The translations under genes were made by a program, and so were the position numbers. Positions 8,393 to 16,250 of a DNA stretch of 64,000 bases are shown piece by piece. Every line of letters begins with the position of its first letter. Position 1 is the stretch's first letter. The notes under the pieces were generated by a model. That model worked only from the letters and a program-made list of their open reading frames with translations. It had not been told where the DNA came from and did no database searches. Origin of the DNA: an uncultured Oscillospiraceae bacterium (GTDB taxonomy: Bacteria > Bacillota > Clostridia > Oscillospirales > Oscillospiraceae); contig CAJUOT010000008.1 of NCBI GenBank assembly GCA_910588135.1, positions 4,716 through 68,715 on the forward strand, in the 5' to 3' direction.

Positions 8393-8731
8393 CTCCGCGG
8401 GCGCGTCCAGCGACCCCGGCAGTACGCAAGCGCACCTTAGGCGCTTTCAGGAGAACTGACTGCGTTTCAATACAAGGACCACTCAGGCCGCTGAAGGCCG
8501 GAAATCGAAGTGACACGCATTCGTCAGACGCAATAGCCGGCCACTCCCCCGCCGCATAAAATGGACGGCCCTTGACCTTGACGGGGGTTCTTAGGGGGAG
8601 GCCCGACTGTGGACATGGCCCGCCCTTTGGACCGTGTCCACCCGGAGGGCATCCCCCTAAGTGCGCTCTTTGCCTGCTTTCTCTCGCACGAGAGAAAGTA
8701 GGCCGCCGGAGGCAGAAAGGAGGCCCATCCC
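8393..8731. repeat. 339-bp intergenic stretch with nested palindromes upstream of aroK
   Basis: No gene is evident here. Bases 8590-8599 pair with 8652-8661 (CTTAGGGGGA/TCCCCCTAAG), enclosing a TGGACATGG/CCGTGTCCA hairpin. A second strong hairpin at 8672-8703 has a CTTTCTCTCG/CGAGAGAAAG core. The RBS of aroK (AGAAAGGAGG) lies just after it. There is no U-run after the second hairpin, so it is not an obvious terminator. Confidence 0.6.
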
Positions 8732-9238
8732 ATGGGCAAAAACATCATTTTGATCGGCATGATGGGCTGCGGCAAAACCACCGTAGGCAGACTGCTGGCC
8801 CGCCGCCTGGACCTGGAGCTGGCCGACACGGACGCGCTCATTGAGGCGCGGCAGGGCCGTCCCATCTCCGCCATCTTCGCCTCGGAGGGCGAGGCAGGGT
8901 TCCGGGCGCTGGAGCTGGGGCTGTGCCGGGAGCTGGCCGGACAGTCCGGGCTGGTGGTCGCCTGCGGCGGGGGCCTGCCCACCCGGGAGGAGGCCATTGC
9001 CGCCCTGAAGAAAAACGGCCTGGTGTTCTGGCTGGACCGGGACCCCGGGGAGACCTATGACGGGCTGGACGTGTCCGGCCGTCCTCTGGCCCAGGGGGGG
9101 CGGGAGGACTTCATCCGCCGCTATGGGGAGCGCGCGCCCATCTACAGGCGCTGGGCGGACCACACCGTCCGCGCCAAAAGCCCCCGGATTGCCGCGGCCC
9201 TCATTGACGCCATTGTTACGGAGGAGAGCGAGCCATGA
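8732..9238 (+). CDS. aroK: Shikimate kinase
   Basis: 168 aa, normal size. The Walker A motif GMMGCGKTT lies at residues 9-17, the shikimate-binding DTDALIE near 33, and the CGGGLPTREE block near 75. The LID region RPLAQGG and the arginine-rich RYGERAPIYRRWAD follow. It phosphorylates shikimate with ATP. Strong AAGGAGG RBS; its stop overlaps the start of aroQ (ATGA), so aroK-aroQ-aroE form a tightly coupled trio. Confidence 0.96.
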   Translation: MGKNIILIGMMGCGKTTVGRLLARRLDLELADTDALIEARQGRPISAIFASEGEAGFRALELGLCRELAGQSGLVVACGGGLPTREEAIAALKKNGLVFWLDRDPGETYDGLDVSGRPLAQGGREDFIRRYGERAPIYRRWADHTVRAKSPRIAAALIDAIVTEESEP

Positions 9239-9666
9239 ACTTTCTCATCATCAACGGCCCCAACCTGAACCTGCTGGGCAAACGGGAGCCGGGCATCTAC
9301 GGAGACCAGAGCTACGAGGCGCTGTGCACGCTTATCCGGGGGCACGCCGCCGCCCACGGCTCCACGGCGGAGTGCTTCCAGTCCAACCACGAGGGGGCCA
9401 TCATCGACGCCATCCACGCCGCCGACGGCGTGTACGACGCCATCGTCATCAATCCCGGGGCCTACACCCACTACAGCTATGCCATCCTGGACGCGCTGAA
9501 AGCGGTGGACGTGCCCGCCTATGAGGTGCACATCAGCCACATCGACCAGCGGGAGCCCTTCCGTGCGGTGTCTGTCACCGCCCCGGCCTGCGTGGGCCAG
9601 CTCTACGGCCGCGGCTTCGACGGCTACCTCATGGCCATGGACTATTTTCTGGAGGGCGGGAAATGA
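9235..9666 (+). CDS. aroQ: Type II 3-dehydroquinate dehydratase
   Basis: 143 aa, the length of the small dodecameric type II enzymes. NGPNLNLLGKREPGIYG carries the catalytic Arg/Tyr loop; NPGAYTHYSYAILDAL carries Asn and His; EVHISHIDQREPFR carries the Glu-x-His pair and the distal Arg. The usual HxSN motif reads HISH here, a small departure at a substrate-contact position. It makes 3-dehydroshikimate. The start overlaps aroK by 4 bp and the stop overlaps aroE by 4 bp. Confidence 0.95.
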   Translation: MNFLIINGPNLNLLGKREPGIYGDQSYEALCTLIRGHAAAHGSTAECFQSNHEGAIIDAIHAADGVYDAIVINPGAYTHYSYAILDALKAVDVPAYEVHISHIDQREPFRAVSVTAPACVGQLYGRGFDGYLMAMDYFLEGGK

Positions 9667-10517
9667 AGCTTGAGGTGATCGGCGACCCGGTGCTCCACTC
9701 CAAGTCCCCTGCCATTCACGGGGCTATGCTGGCGGCCCTGGGGCTGGACGTGCCCTACACCGCCCATGTGGTGCGCCGGGGGGAGCTGCCGGACTATCTG
9801 CGCTGGGCGCGGGACAGCGGCGTCACCGGCTTCAACGCCACCATGCCCCACAAAGAGGACTTGCTCCCCCTGCTGGACGAAATCGACCCCGCCGCCAAAA
9901 CCGTGGGGGCGGTGAACACCGTCTGCCTCCGGGACGGCAGGTGGGTGGGCTTCAGCACCGACGGGGCCGGAGCGGTGGCCGCGCTGAGGGACGGCCTGGG
10001 CGTCGAACCCGCCGGCCTCACCGCCACCCTGCTGGGGGCGGGGGGCGCGGCAAGAGCCGTGGCCCTGGCCCTGTCCGCCGCCGGGGCTCGGGTGTGGGTG
10101 TGCAACCGCACCCTCAGCCGCGCCCAGGCCCTGTGCCGCCAGGACCCCCACCGCAGGGCCATGCCCATGGACTTCGCCCCCGCCACCCTGGCCCATCTGT
10201 GCCGGGAGTCCGGGCTGCTGGTCAACTGCACCAATCTGGGCATGGCGGGATGTCCCCGTCAGTTTGAAAAGCTTGACTTTCTGGACGCCCTGCCGGACGG
10301 GGCGGCGGTATTCGACCTCATCTACCACCCCGCCGAGACGGAATTGCTGGCCCGAGCCCGCCGCCGGGGGCTGAACACGCTGAACGGCCTGCCCATGCTG
10401 GTGAACCAGGCGGTGCTGGCCCTGGAGCATTTTCTGGATCGCCCCCTGGACCGCAAGGCCATGGGGTCGGCGGCCGCCGCCGCGCTCGCCCCAGCGCGGA
10501 ACACAAGACCCTTTTGA
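9663..10517 (+). CDS. aroE: Shikimate dehydrogenase (NADP+)
   Basis: 284 aa. The N-terminal substrate domain shows GDPVLHSKSPAIHG and NATMPHKEDL, whose lysine is catalytic, and FSTDGAGAV with the partner aspartate. The Rossmann domain has GAGGAARAVALAL near 122 and VCNRTLSRAQ, whose Asn-Arg-Thr fits NADPH preference. It overlaps aroQ by ATGA. This is the last gene of the aromatic cluster; after it the spacing and codon character change to a lower-GC lipoprotein gene. Confidence 0.95.
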   Translation: MKLEVIGDPVLHSKSPAIHGAMLAALGLDVPYTAHVVRRGELPDYLRWARDSGVTGFNATMPHKEDLLPLLDEIDPAAKTVGAVNTVCLRDGRWVGFSTDGAGAVAALRDGLGVEPAGLTATLLGAGGAARAVALALSAAGARVWVCNRTLSRAQALCRQDPHRRAMPMDFAPATLAHLCRESGLLVNCTNLGMAGCPRQFEKLDFLDALPDGAAVFDLIYHPAETELLARARRRGLNTLNGLPMLVNQAVLALEHFLDRPLDRKAMGSAAAAALAPARNTRPF

Positions 10518-10536
10518 CTGAAGTGGAGAAGCATTT

Positions 10537-11217
10537 ATGAAAGTAAAAATCATGGCAATGGCCGCTATGCTGATATGCTGCCTGTCCGGGTGTGGGGCAG
10601 CCGGCGCCCTCCGTCAATATGACATGGGTGGGATCGAGTACCTGGAATATACCGACATTGATACGGTCTGCGATACCCCGGAGCTGGCCCAAGCGGGTTT
10701 CAATTTCTTATCCTCCATGGAGGAACAGCTTCTGCTCTCTTTTGTGATGGACAGCAGCATTGAGCTTACGGAGGAGCTAGAGGATTACGACCACCTGATT
10801 CTGACCAACCCCCAGTGGGTGGAGCGGTTTGGCGACCCCGGAAAATTGAAGCCCGTGGAGTACGGCAGTCTGTCAGACAGTATGCGGGAGTTTCTGGATG
10901 CCCAAATGCCTGTGATGGCGGCGGACGAAAGCGTATGGACCGATGGGATGGGCCTGTACCGTTATGAGGGCGGCAGGCTGCTGGCGTTCCCGGTGAACGT
11001 AACCTTGGGCGCGGCCAGGCCGGTAGAGGCGGAGCGCCCGCTGATCATTCTCGTAGACCGACCATCGGAGGCTCTGAGCGCAGTCAGGTGCCTGCTACCT
11101 CTGACCTCCAGCGGGAATGTGCTGTTCACGGGTGAAGACCAGCTCAAAACGGCATTCGAGCATAACGCCCTCAAGGATTACGCGGCAATTCAAGCATTGC
11201 AGGATCACACGGGGTAA
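10537..11217 (+). CDS. Predicted lipoprotein of unknown function
   Basis: 226 aa. A short N-terminal hydrophobic stretch ends in LSGC (Cys at ~19), a lipobox, so it is probably anchored outside the membrane as a lipoprotein. The rest is soluble and acidic with no repeat or motif I recognise. It is preceded by GTGGAG and lies in the same direction between aroE and ispE. Its base composition is visibly lower in GC than both neighbours, which hints at a separate origin. Confidence 0.75.
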   Translation: MKVKIMAMAAMLICCLSGCGAAGALRQYDMGGIEYLEYTDIDTVCDTPELAQAGFNFLSSMEEQLLLSFVMDSSIELTEELEDYDHLILTNPQWVERFGDPGKLKPVEYGSLSDSMREFLDAQMPVMAADESVWTDGMGLYRYEGGRLLAFPVNVTLGAARPVEAERPLIILVDRPSEALSAVRCLLPLTSSGNVLFTGEDQLKTAFEHNALKDYAAIQALQDHTG

Positions 11218-11244
11218 TCCCGTCCGGTAAATAAGGAGACGGCT

Positions 11245-12105
11245 ATGGAGCTGCTGGCCAACGCGAAAATCAACCTCACCCTGGATATTCTCCGCCGCCG
11301 GGAGGACGGCTACCACGATTTGCAGATGGTGATGCAGTCCGTCACCCTGGCGGACGAGCTCACCGTCGCGCCCGCCCAGGGGGCGGAGGGGGTGGCGGCG
11401 TCCGATCTGCGCTTCCTGCCCACCGGCCGGAAAAACCTGGCCCAGATGGCCGCCGCCGCGTTCCGTCAGGCCACCGGCCTGGGGGGCGAGGTGGACATAT
11501 CCATCCGCAAACGCATCCCCGTGTGCGCGGGGCTGGCCGGGGGCAGCGCCGACGCCGCCGCCGTCCTGCGGGCCATGAACCAGCTCACCGGGGCGGGGCT
11601 GCCCCGGCTGGAGCTGGCCAGGATCGGAGAGCGGGTGGGCTCGGACGTGCCCTTCTGCACGCTGGGCGGGACCGCCCTGGCGGAGGGGCGGGGCGAGCGC
11701 CTCACTCCGCTCCCCCCACTCCCCCCCTGCCAGATCGTCATCTGCAAGCCCCCCTTCCCCATCTCCACCCCCCAGCTCTTCTCCCGGGTGAACGTGCGCA
11801 AAATCGTCCGCCGCCCGGACACCAGGGGGGTGGCCGCCGCTCTGGAGGCGGGCGACCTGGCGGGGGTGGCCCGGCGGATGTACAACGTGTTCGAGGACGT
11901 GCTGGAGCGCCGCCGCGCCGCCCAGATTTCCTCCATCAAGGCCGTGCTCATCGACTGCGGGGCGCTGGGGGCGTCCATGTCGGGCAGCGGGCCGTCGGTG
12001 TTCGGGCTGTTCGGCGATGGGCGCCGCGCCCAGGAGGCCTGCGGCCGGCTGAAGGAGAGCTTCCAGGATGTATTTTTGTGCTCCCCCGCCGGACCGGACG
12101 TATAA
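11245..12105 (+). CDS. ispE: 4-diphosphocytidyl-2-C-methyl-D-erythritol kinase
   Basis: 286 aa GHMP kinase of the MEP isoprenoid pathway. It starts AKINLTLDILRRREDGYHDL, has the ATP-binding VCAGLAGGSADAAAVL near residue 95, and the third GHMP motif ASMSGSGPSVFGLF near 248. The RBS is AAGGAGAC. A strong hairpin follows the stop directly. Other MEP genes are not in the window. Confidence 0.95.
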   Translation: MELLANAKINLTLDILRRREDGYHDLQMVMQSVTLADELTVAPAQGAEGVAASDLRFLPTGRKNLAQMAAAAFRQATGLGGEVDISIRKRIPVCAGLAGGSADAAAVLRAMNQLTGAGLPRLELARIGERVGSDVPFCTLGGTALAEGRGERLTPLPPLPPCQIVICKPPFPISTPQLFSRVNVRKIVRRPDTRGVAAALEAGDLAGVARRMYNVFEDVLERRRAAQISSIKAVLIDCGALGASMSGSGPSVFGLFGDGRRAQEACGRLKESFQDVFLCSPAGPDV

Positions 12106-12111
12106 AACGGG

Positions 12112-12159
12112 AAAACACCGTCCATACTGTACCCAACATGGTACATAGGACGGTGTTTT
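12112..12159 (+). terminator. Hairpin between ispE and spoIIR
   Basis: AAAACACCGTCC at 12112-12123 pairs with GGACGGTGTTTT at 12148-12159, with a further TGTACC/GGTACA stem inside. The 3' arm ends in TTTT. It ends only 3 bp before the spoIIR start codon. Confidence 0.75.
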
Positions 12160-12162
12160 ATT

Positions 12163-12798
12163 ATGAAGCGTTCCCTTTCCCCCAGCCCCTCCAGGCTGCG
12201 CCTGTGGGAGGCGGCCCTGCTGCTGGCCTTCGGGCTCACCCTCACCGCGGGGGTGTGGGCGTCCGCCAGCGAGAGCGCCCTGGCGGACCGGATGCTGCGC
12301 CTCCATGTGGTGGCCAACTCTGATTCCGACTCCGACCAGGCCCGGAAGCTGCTGGTGCGGGACACTGTGCTGGCCCGGGCCTCCCAACTGCTGGAGGGGG
12401 TGGACGGACGCCGGGAGGCGGAGGCCGCCCTGGCCCCCCATCTGGACGAGCTGGCCCGGGCCGGGGAGGACGCCCTGGCCCGGACGGGACGGACCGAGCG
12501 GGTGTCCGTCACCCTGGCCGACCAGTGGTTTCCCACCAAGGAATACGATGGGTTCTCTCTCCCCGCCGGACGCTACCGGGCGCTGAAGGTGACCATCGGC
12601 CAGGGGCGGGGCCGTAACTGGTGGTGCGTGGTGTTTCCCCCCCTGTGTCTGGCCTCGGTGTCCGAGGCGTCGGTGGAGACCGCCGCGGAGGGCGTGCTCA
12701 GCGACGGCCAGATCGCCCTCATCACCGGGCAGGACGGGGGGTACGTCCTCAAATTCCGGCTCATCGAGTGGTGGCAGGAGCTGGTGGGCGGCAGATGA
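12163..12798 (+). CDS. spoIIR: Stage II sporulation protein R
   Basis: 211 aa. A single N-terminal membrane/signal segment (residues ~15-33) is followed by the family block LRLHVVANSDSDSDQARKLLVRD and, further on, the conserved C-terminal part including EYDGFSLPAGRYRALKVTIG and NWWCVVFPPLC. SpoIIR is secreted from the forespore and triggers SpoIIGA processing of pro-sigma-E. The start abuts the preceding terminator hairpin and no clear Shine-Dalgarno sequence lies between them, which is unusual. In Bacillus the gene is sigma-F dependent; I could not find a convincing sigma-F box here. Confidence 0.93.
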   Translation: MKRSLSPSPSRLRLWEAALLLAFGLTLTAGVWASASESALADRMLRLHVVANSDSDSDQARKLLVRDTVLARASQLLEGVDGRREAEAALAPHLDELARAGEDALARTGRTERVSVTLADQWFPTKEYDGFSLPAGRYRALKVTIGQGRGRNWWCVVFPPLCLASVSEASVETAAEGVLSDGQIALITGQDGGYVLKFRLIEWWQELVGGR

Positions 12799-12849
12799 CA
12801 ACACAACGGCAGAGAGGGCGCGCCCCCAGCTGGGGGCGCGCCCTCTTTC

Positions 12850-13407
12850 TCACATCTCCAGGCGGAGGTCACACCGGCCCTCCACGTCAAACGCGGAAAA
12901 GTACCGCTCCTCCAGGGGAATCCACCGCTCCCGGAATACCCGGGCCCGCTCCTCCCCTTCCCGGGCGGCGACGCGCTCCATCTGGCGCGCGGGGTCAATC
13001 GTGAGGAACGCCCGCACATCATAGCTGTCCCACAGCGCCGGGTGGCAGGAATAGGACCCCTCCACCAGCACCACCGGCGCGGGCGCAAGGGGAATGGGTT
13101 CCCCCAGGCGCATGGAACGGCAGTCAAAGGGGCGGTAGACCGGCGCATCCCCCCTGCGCAGGGGGAGCAGCACCTCTTCCAGGAGGCGCTCGTAGTCCAC
13201 ATTCCCGCCCGGCTGGGCGTACCGTTCCAGAGTGCGCTGTTCCGGACGGAGGAAAAAGTGGTCCATGTGCACCACGCTCCACCCGTGTTCCCGCGCCAGC
13301 CCCTCCGCCAGGGTTGTCTTGCCGGAGGCGCACCGGCCGTCCAGAGCGGCGATGACCCGGCTCCGTCCGGCGCGCAGCGCCTCCACCGCCCGAACCAGGG
13401 CGGTCAT
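12850..13407 (-). CDS. Uridine kinase-family P-loop kinase partnered with an ECF transporter
   Basis: 185 aa. P-loop GRCASGKTT near residue 25, then HMDHFFLRPEQRTLERYAQPGGNVDYERL, the metal and substrate segment typical of the uridine kinase/phosphoribulokinase clan, and VLVEGSYSC. It is shorter than true uridine kinases. The ATG overlaps the stop of the upstream ECF S-component gene (ATGA), so the two are translated together. A kinase coupled to an uptake protein suggests metabolic trapping of the imported compound, a nucleoside or vitamin. The substrate cannot be read from the sequence. Confidence 0.82.
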   Translation of the reverse strand: MTALVRAVEALRAGRSRVIAALDGRCASGKTTLAEGLAREHGWSVVHMDHFFLRPEQRTLERYAQPGGNVDYERLLEEVLLPLRRGDAPVYRPFDCRSMRLGEPIPLAPAPVVLVEGSYSCHPALWDSYDVRAFLTIDPARQMERVAAREGEERARVFRERWIPLEERYFSAFDVEGRCDLRLEM

Positions 13408-13967
13408 GCCGCCGTCCCCTCCCCCGCCGGGGCCTTGGGATAGCGGGCGGGGATCAGCCCCGCCCGGGCCAGCAGCACCACCAGCGCCGGGATCAGCACC
13501 AGATGCAGGATGATGCCGGGGACGGCCTTCACCAGATACACCCCCGCCCACAGGGCCAGGGAGTAGGGCTGGCCGCCGGAGGTCAGGAAAAGGGCCTGGG
13601 CGACGCCGCCCGCGATCCGGCCCAGCAGCATGGCGGGAATCAGGGCGCAGTAGAGGTCGGCGTAAAGCTTTCCGGTGTGGATCAGCTTCATCAGCAGGCC
13701 GCAGGTCAGACCGTACACCACCAGCTCCGGAACCATGGAGACCAGCTTGGCCGCGGCGGGCGCGCCGTTGATCAGGTGGGCGGCCAGGGGGCCGGCCAGG
13801 CCGCAGAACGCGCCGTAGGGCCAGCCGCAGGCCAGCCCGCACAGCAGCACGGGTATGTGCATGGGGGAGAGCACGCTGCCCAGGGCCAGCATATGGAACG
13901 CGGGGGGCAGCACGACGCACAGGGCGATGCAGACGGCGCAGAGGGTGAGCTTCTTCACAGATGACAT
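13404..13967 (-). CDS. ECF transporter S component (substrate-binding membrane protein)
   Basis: 187 aa with about six hydrophobic segments. It starts MSSVKKLTLCAVCIALCVVL; the motif SPMHIPVLLCGLACGWPYG and the following GLAGPLAAHLING are characteristic of the PF12822-type S components of energy-coupling-factor vitamin importers. It would work with a shared EcfA1/A2/T module encoded elsewhere. The ATG at 13967 follows GGAGGAACCCCC. It has its own consensus promoter and a long leader with an intrinsic terminator, which points to regulation by attenuation. Confidence 0.87.
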   Translation of the reverse strand: MSSVKKLTLCAVCIALCVVLPPAFHMLALGSVLSPMHIPVLLCGLACGWPYGAFCGLAGPLAAHLINGAPAAAKLVSMVPELVVYGLTCGLLMKLIHTGKLYADLYCALIPAMLLGRIAGGVAQALFLTSGGQPYSLALWAGVYLVKAVPGIILHLVLIPALVVLLARAGLIPARYPKAPAGEGTAA

Positions 13968-14011
13968 GGGGGTTCCTCCTTGCGAATTGAAATCCGCCCG
14001 CCAAAGCGCGG

Positions 14012-14051
14012 AAAAAGGCACGCCCTTTCTCGTTGGGAGAAAGCGCGTGCC
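14012..14051 (-). terminator. Leader terminator (attenuator candidate) of the ECF operon
   Basis: On the minus strand GGCACGC (14051-14045) pairs with GCGTGCC (14023-14017), with a TTTCTC/GAGAAA inner stem, followed directly by TTTTT. It stands about 45 nt before the ECF start and about 90 nt after the predicted transcription start. That is the layout of a riboswitch or other attenuator expression platform. The aptamer class was not recognised. Confidence 0.7.
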
Positions 14052-14146
14052 TTCCTGGCACACAATTCGGCGCGATGGAGCATCGGGGCGGCAGAGGGGG
14101 CGCTTCGGCGCGCCGGAGCCGGCTTCCTGCCGGCTGCTGTGGGCCT

Positions 14147-14175
14147 ATTCTACCAGAGCGGCCGGCTCCTGTCAA
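14147..14175 (-). promoter_or_regulatory. Sigma-A promoter of the ECF/kinase operon
   Basis: Minus strand TTGACA (14175-14170), 17-bp spacer, TAGAAT (14152-14147). It leaves a ~175-nt structured 5' leader before the S-component gene. Confidence 0.82.
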
Positions 14176-14240
14176 GGGCGGCGGGCCGCGCCCCGCCCCA
14201 CAATCCCCCCATATCCTCTATTCCCTTTCCGGCGGCGGTG

Positions 14241-14249
14241 TGCTATAAT
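14241..14249 (+). promoter_or_regulatory. Extended -10 promoter of the cytidylate-kinase-like gene
   Basis: TGCTATAAT, an extended -10 element; the -35 region (TTCCCT) is weak. It lies about 80 nt upstream of the gene. Confidence 0.55.
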
Positions 14250-14327
14250 AGAACTGGCAGCGGGCCCCAGCGCCCGCATCCGGGAGCACATTCCATCCTA
14301 CCATGATCCAACAGAAAAGGGAGTGTC

Positions 14328-14951
14328 ATGATGAAGATCGTCACCATCAGCCGGGAATTCGGCAGCGGCGGCAGGGAGCTGGGCAAGCGTCTGGCCGACG
14401 AGCTGGGCTTCGACTACTACGACCGGGAGATCATCACCGCCATCGCCCAGGCCCAGGGCATGGATGAGCGCTATGTGGAAAAGGCCCTGGAAGGCGGCGC
14501 GTGGCAGAACGTCCCGCTGACCTATGGCCGGTCCTTTGCCCTCGGCCCCGTCCTCCAGTCCACCCAGACCGGTCTCCTGGTGGAGCAGCGTCTGGTCATT
14601 GAGAGCATCGCCAAGGCGGGCCGGGACTGCGTCATCGTGGGCCGGGACGCGGACATTCTCCTGGCCGCCCAGAACCCCTTCACCATTTTCGTCTGCGCGG
14701 ACATGGACGCCAAGGTCCGCCGCTGCATGGAGCGCGCCGGGGAGGGGGAGGCCCTGTCCCGCAAGGCCGTGGAACAGAACATCAAACGCATCGACAAGGC
14801 CCGCGCCCGCAGCCGGGAGATGATCTCGGACAGCAAGTGGGGCCAGGGCGGCAGCTATCACATGACGGTGAACACCAGCAGCTGGGATATCAGGGAGCTC
14901 ACCGGGGCGGTGGCCGGCTTCGTGACCCGCTGGTTCTCGCGGGCCCGGTGA
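14328..14951 (+). CDS. Cytidylate kinase-like family protein
   Basis: 207 aa (or 206 from the second ATG). It begins KIVTISREFGSGGRELGKRLA, where the P-loop equivalent SREFGSGG marks the cytidylate-kinase-like family (AAA_33/PF13189) rather than true Cmk. FDYYDREII and IVGRDADILLAAQNPFTIFV follow, then an arginine-rich LID region (RIDKARARSREMI). True Cmk has GxxGSGK at this site. The nucleotide substrate is uncertain. It is a single-gene unit with its own promoter. Confidence 0.85.
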   Translation: MMKIVTISREFGSGGRELGKRLADELGFDYYDREIITAIAQAQGMDERYVEKALEGGAWQNVPLTYGRSFALGPVLQSTQTGLLVEQRLVIESIAKAGRDCVIVGRDADILLAAQNPFTIFVCADMDAKVRRCMERAGEGEALSRKAVEQNIKRIDKARARSREMISDSKWGQGGSYHMTVNTSSWDIRELTGAVAGFVTRWFSRAR

Positions 14952-14983
14952 GCGGGCGCTTCAACAACACCGGCAGTCCCATA

Positions 14984-15012
14984 TTGATTTTTCCCTGAAC
15001 CCATGGTATAAT
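14984..15012 (+). promoter_or_regulatory. Sigma-A promoter of the PAS/GGDEF-like gene
   Basis: TTGATT at 14984-14989, 17-bp spacer, TATAAT at 15007-15012 with an upstream TGG extension. Confidence 0.75.
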
Positions 15013-15115
15013 GTACCGGATTTTTCATTCCCGGCCCTGAAAAGCACCGCCCCCGAGGGCGGGTTCACGCCGCTTCCGCGCACCGGCGCGGCCAGCAGGA
15101 AAGGTGGAGCGTCTC

Positions 15116-16243
15116 ATGGAACATGAAATCAATGAAATGAGCCTGCCGGAGTCCCCGCCCGCGGCGGGGGGCGCCCAGGAGGCCCAGGCCCCGGCCGAGG
15201 AGGACAGCAGCTGCCGGCTGCTGCGCGAATACCTGGAGCGCATTCAGCGCGGCGCCGGAAACGCCCGTCTGGACCTGGATCAGCTCAGCCCGCCCTGCCG
15301 TCCGCTGGGGGAGGCCCTGTGCGCGTTCCAGGCCCAGGCGGAGGAGCGGGAAGCCCGGCTGAAGCGGGAGGCCCAGCGCGCCCGGCGCCGGGCTGGCATC
15401 ATTGAAAGCTATACCGAGATGCTGGTGGAGCTGCTGGATCAGAGGGACGAGTGGCTGGTTGTGGTGGATCTGGAGACTCGGGAGATCGTCCACTGCAACA
15501 AGCGCACCCGGGGCGTCGCAGAGGGCGCCGAATACTGCGAAAACTGCCGGCACCGCCTGTCCATCCAGCCCCAGCTCCTGGAGTGGGACGGCTCTGAGCG
15601 CTACCGCGTCTGGGAACAGGAGACGGAGGACAAGCGCCGCTGCTACCGCATCATCTCCTTCCCCATCGAGTGGAAGGAGCATCCCTCCTGCGTCCACATC
15701 GTCATGGACGTTACCGCGGAGAAAATGAACGCCCGCCATCTCAGCGACGCCATCTATCAGGACGCGGACACCGGAATCCGAAACCGGCTGTTCCTGGAGG
15801 AGTTTATGGGCCACGTGCTCCAGGAGCGCCAGAGCGTCACCCTCTGCTACCTGGATCTGGAGGGCGTGTCCGAAATCAACACCTCCTATGGCCGCAAGGT
15901 GGGGGACGCCTATATCCAGAACTTTGTGGAGATCGTCCGCAAGCATTTCCGCAGCGGCGACACCTTCGTGCGCATTCAGGACGACAAATTCTGCCTGATG
16001 CTCACCGGCAACGTCAAGCACCTGATCGAGCGGAAGATGGACGAAATCCTCACTGTGTTCCAGCGGGACGACGACCGGGTATTCTGCCACCAGTGCAATT
16101 TCAAATACAGCATTTTGGAGGTGGGCGGAGAGTCCAACGTGCTGTCCCTCGACAAGCTGCTCCAGGAGGCGGAGGGGGTTGTCAGGCGGAAAAAGCGAAA
16201 GCAGCAGCGCAGCCGCAATCCGCTGGAGCTTGAAGACTGGTAA
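15116..16243 (+). CDS. PAS-like sensor with degenerate GGDEF domain
   Basis: 375 aa, no membrane segment. An acidic N-terminus leads into an arginine/glutamate-rich coiled coil (~75-105). A PAS-like domain follows (LLDQRDEWLVVVDLETREIVHCN) with the pair YCENC, then a GGDEF-fold domain from ~215 (DADTGIRNRLFLEEF, YLDLEGVSEINTSYG). The signature position reads RIQDDKF instead of GGDEF, so cyclase activity is probably lost; it may instead bind nucleotide or act as a scaffold. The ATG at 15116 follows GGTGGAG; a GTG at 15104 is an alternative. It is convergent with a CheY-like gene across a shared terminator. Confidence 0.82.
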   Translation: MEHEINEMSLPESPPAAGGAQEAQAPAEEDSSCRLLREYLERIQRGAGNARLDLDQLSPPCRPLGEALCAFQAQAEEREARLKREAQRARRRAGIIESYTEMLVELLDQRDEWLVVVDLETREIVHCNKRTRGVAEGAEYCENCRHRLSIQPQLLEWDGSERYRVWEQETEDKRRCYRIISFPIEWKEHPSCVHIVMDVTAEKMNARHLSDAIYQDADTGIRNRLFLEEFMGHVLQERQSVTLCYLDLEGVSEINTSYGRKVGDAYIQNFVEIVRKHFRSGDTFVRIQDDKFCLMLTGNVKHLIERKMDEILTVFQRDDDRVFCHQCNFKYSILEVGGESNVLSLDKLLQEAEGVVRRKKRKQQRSRNPLELEDW

Positions 16244-16250
16244 ATGAAAA

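Noticed and set aside
12100..12120. GTATA...GGGAAAACA as a sigma-F promoter of spoIIR
   Set aside because: The two parts are only ~5 bp apart instead of ~15, so it does not fit the consensus.
14012..14146. Assigning the ECF leader to a known riboswitch class
   Set aside because: None of the TPP, FMN, THF, ZTP, preQ1 or T-box core motifs could be found by eye; the class is left open.
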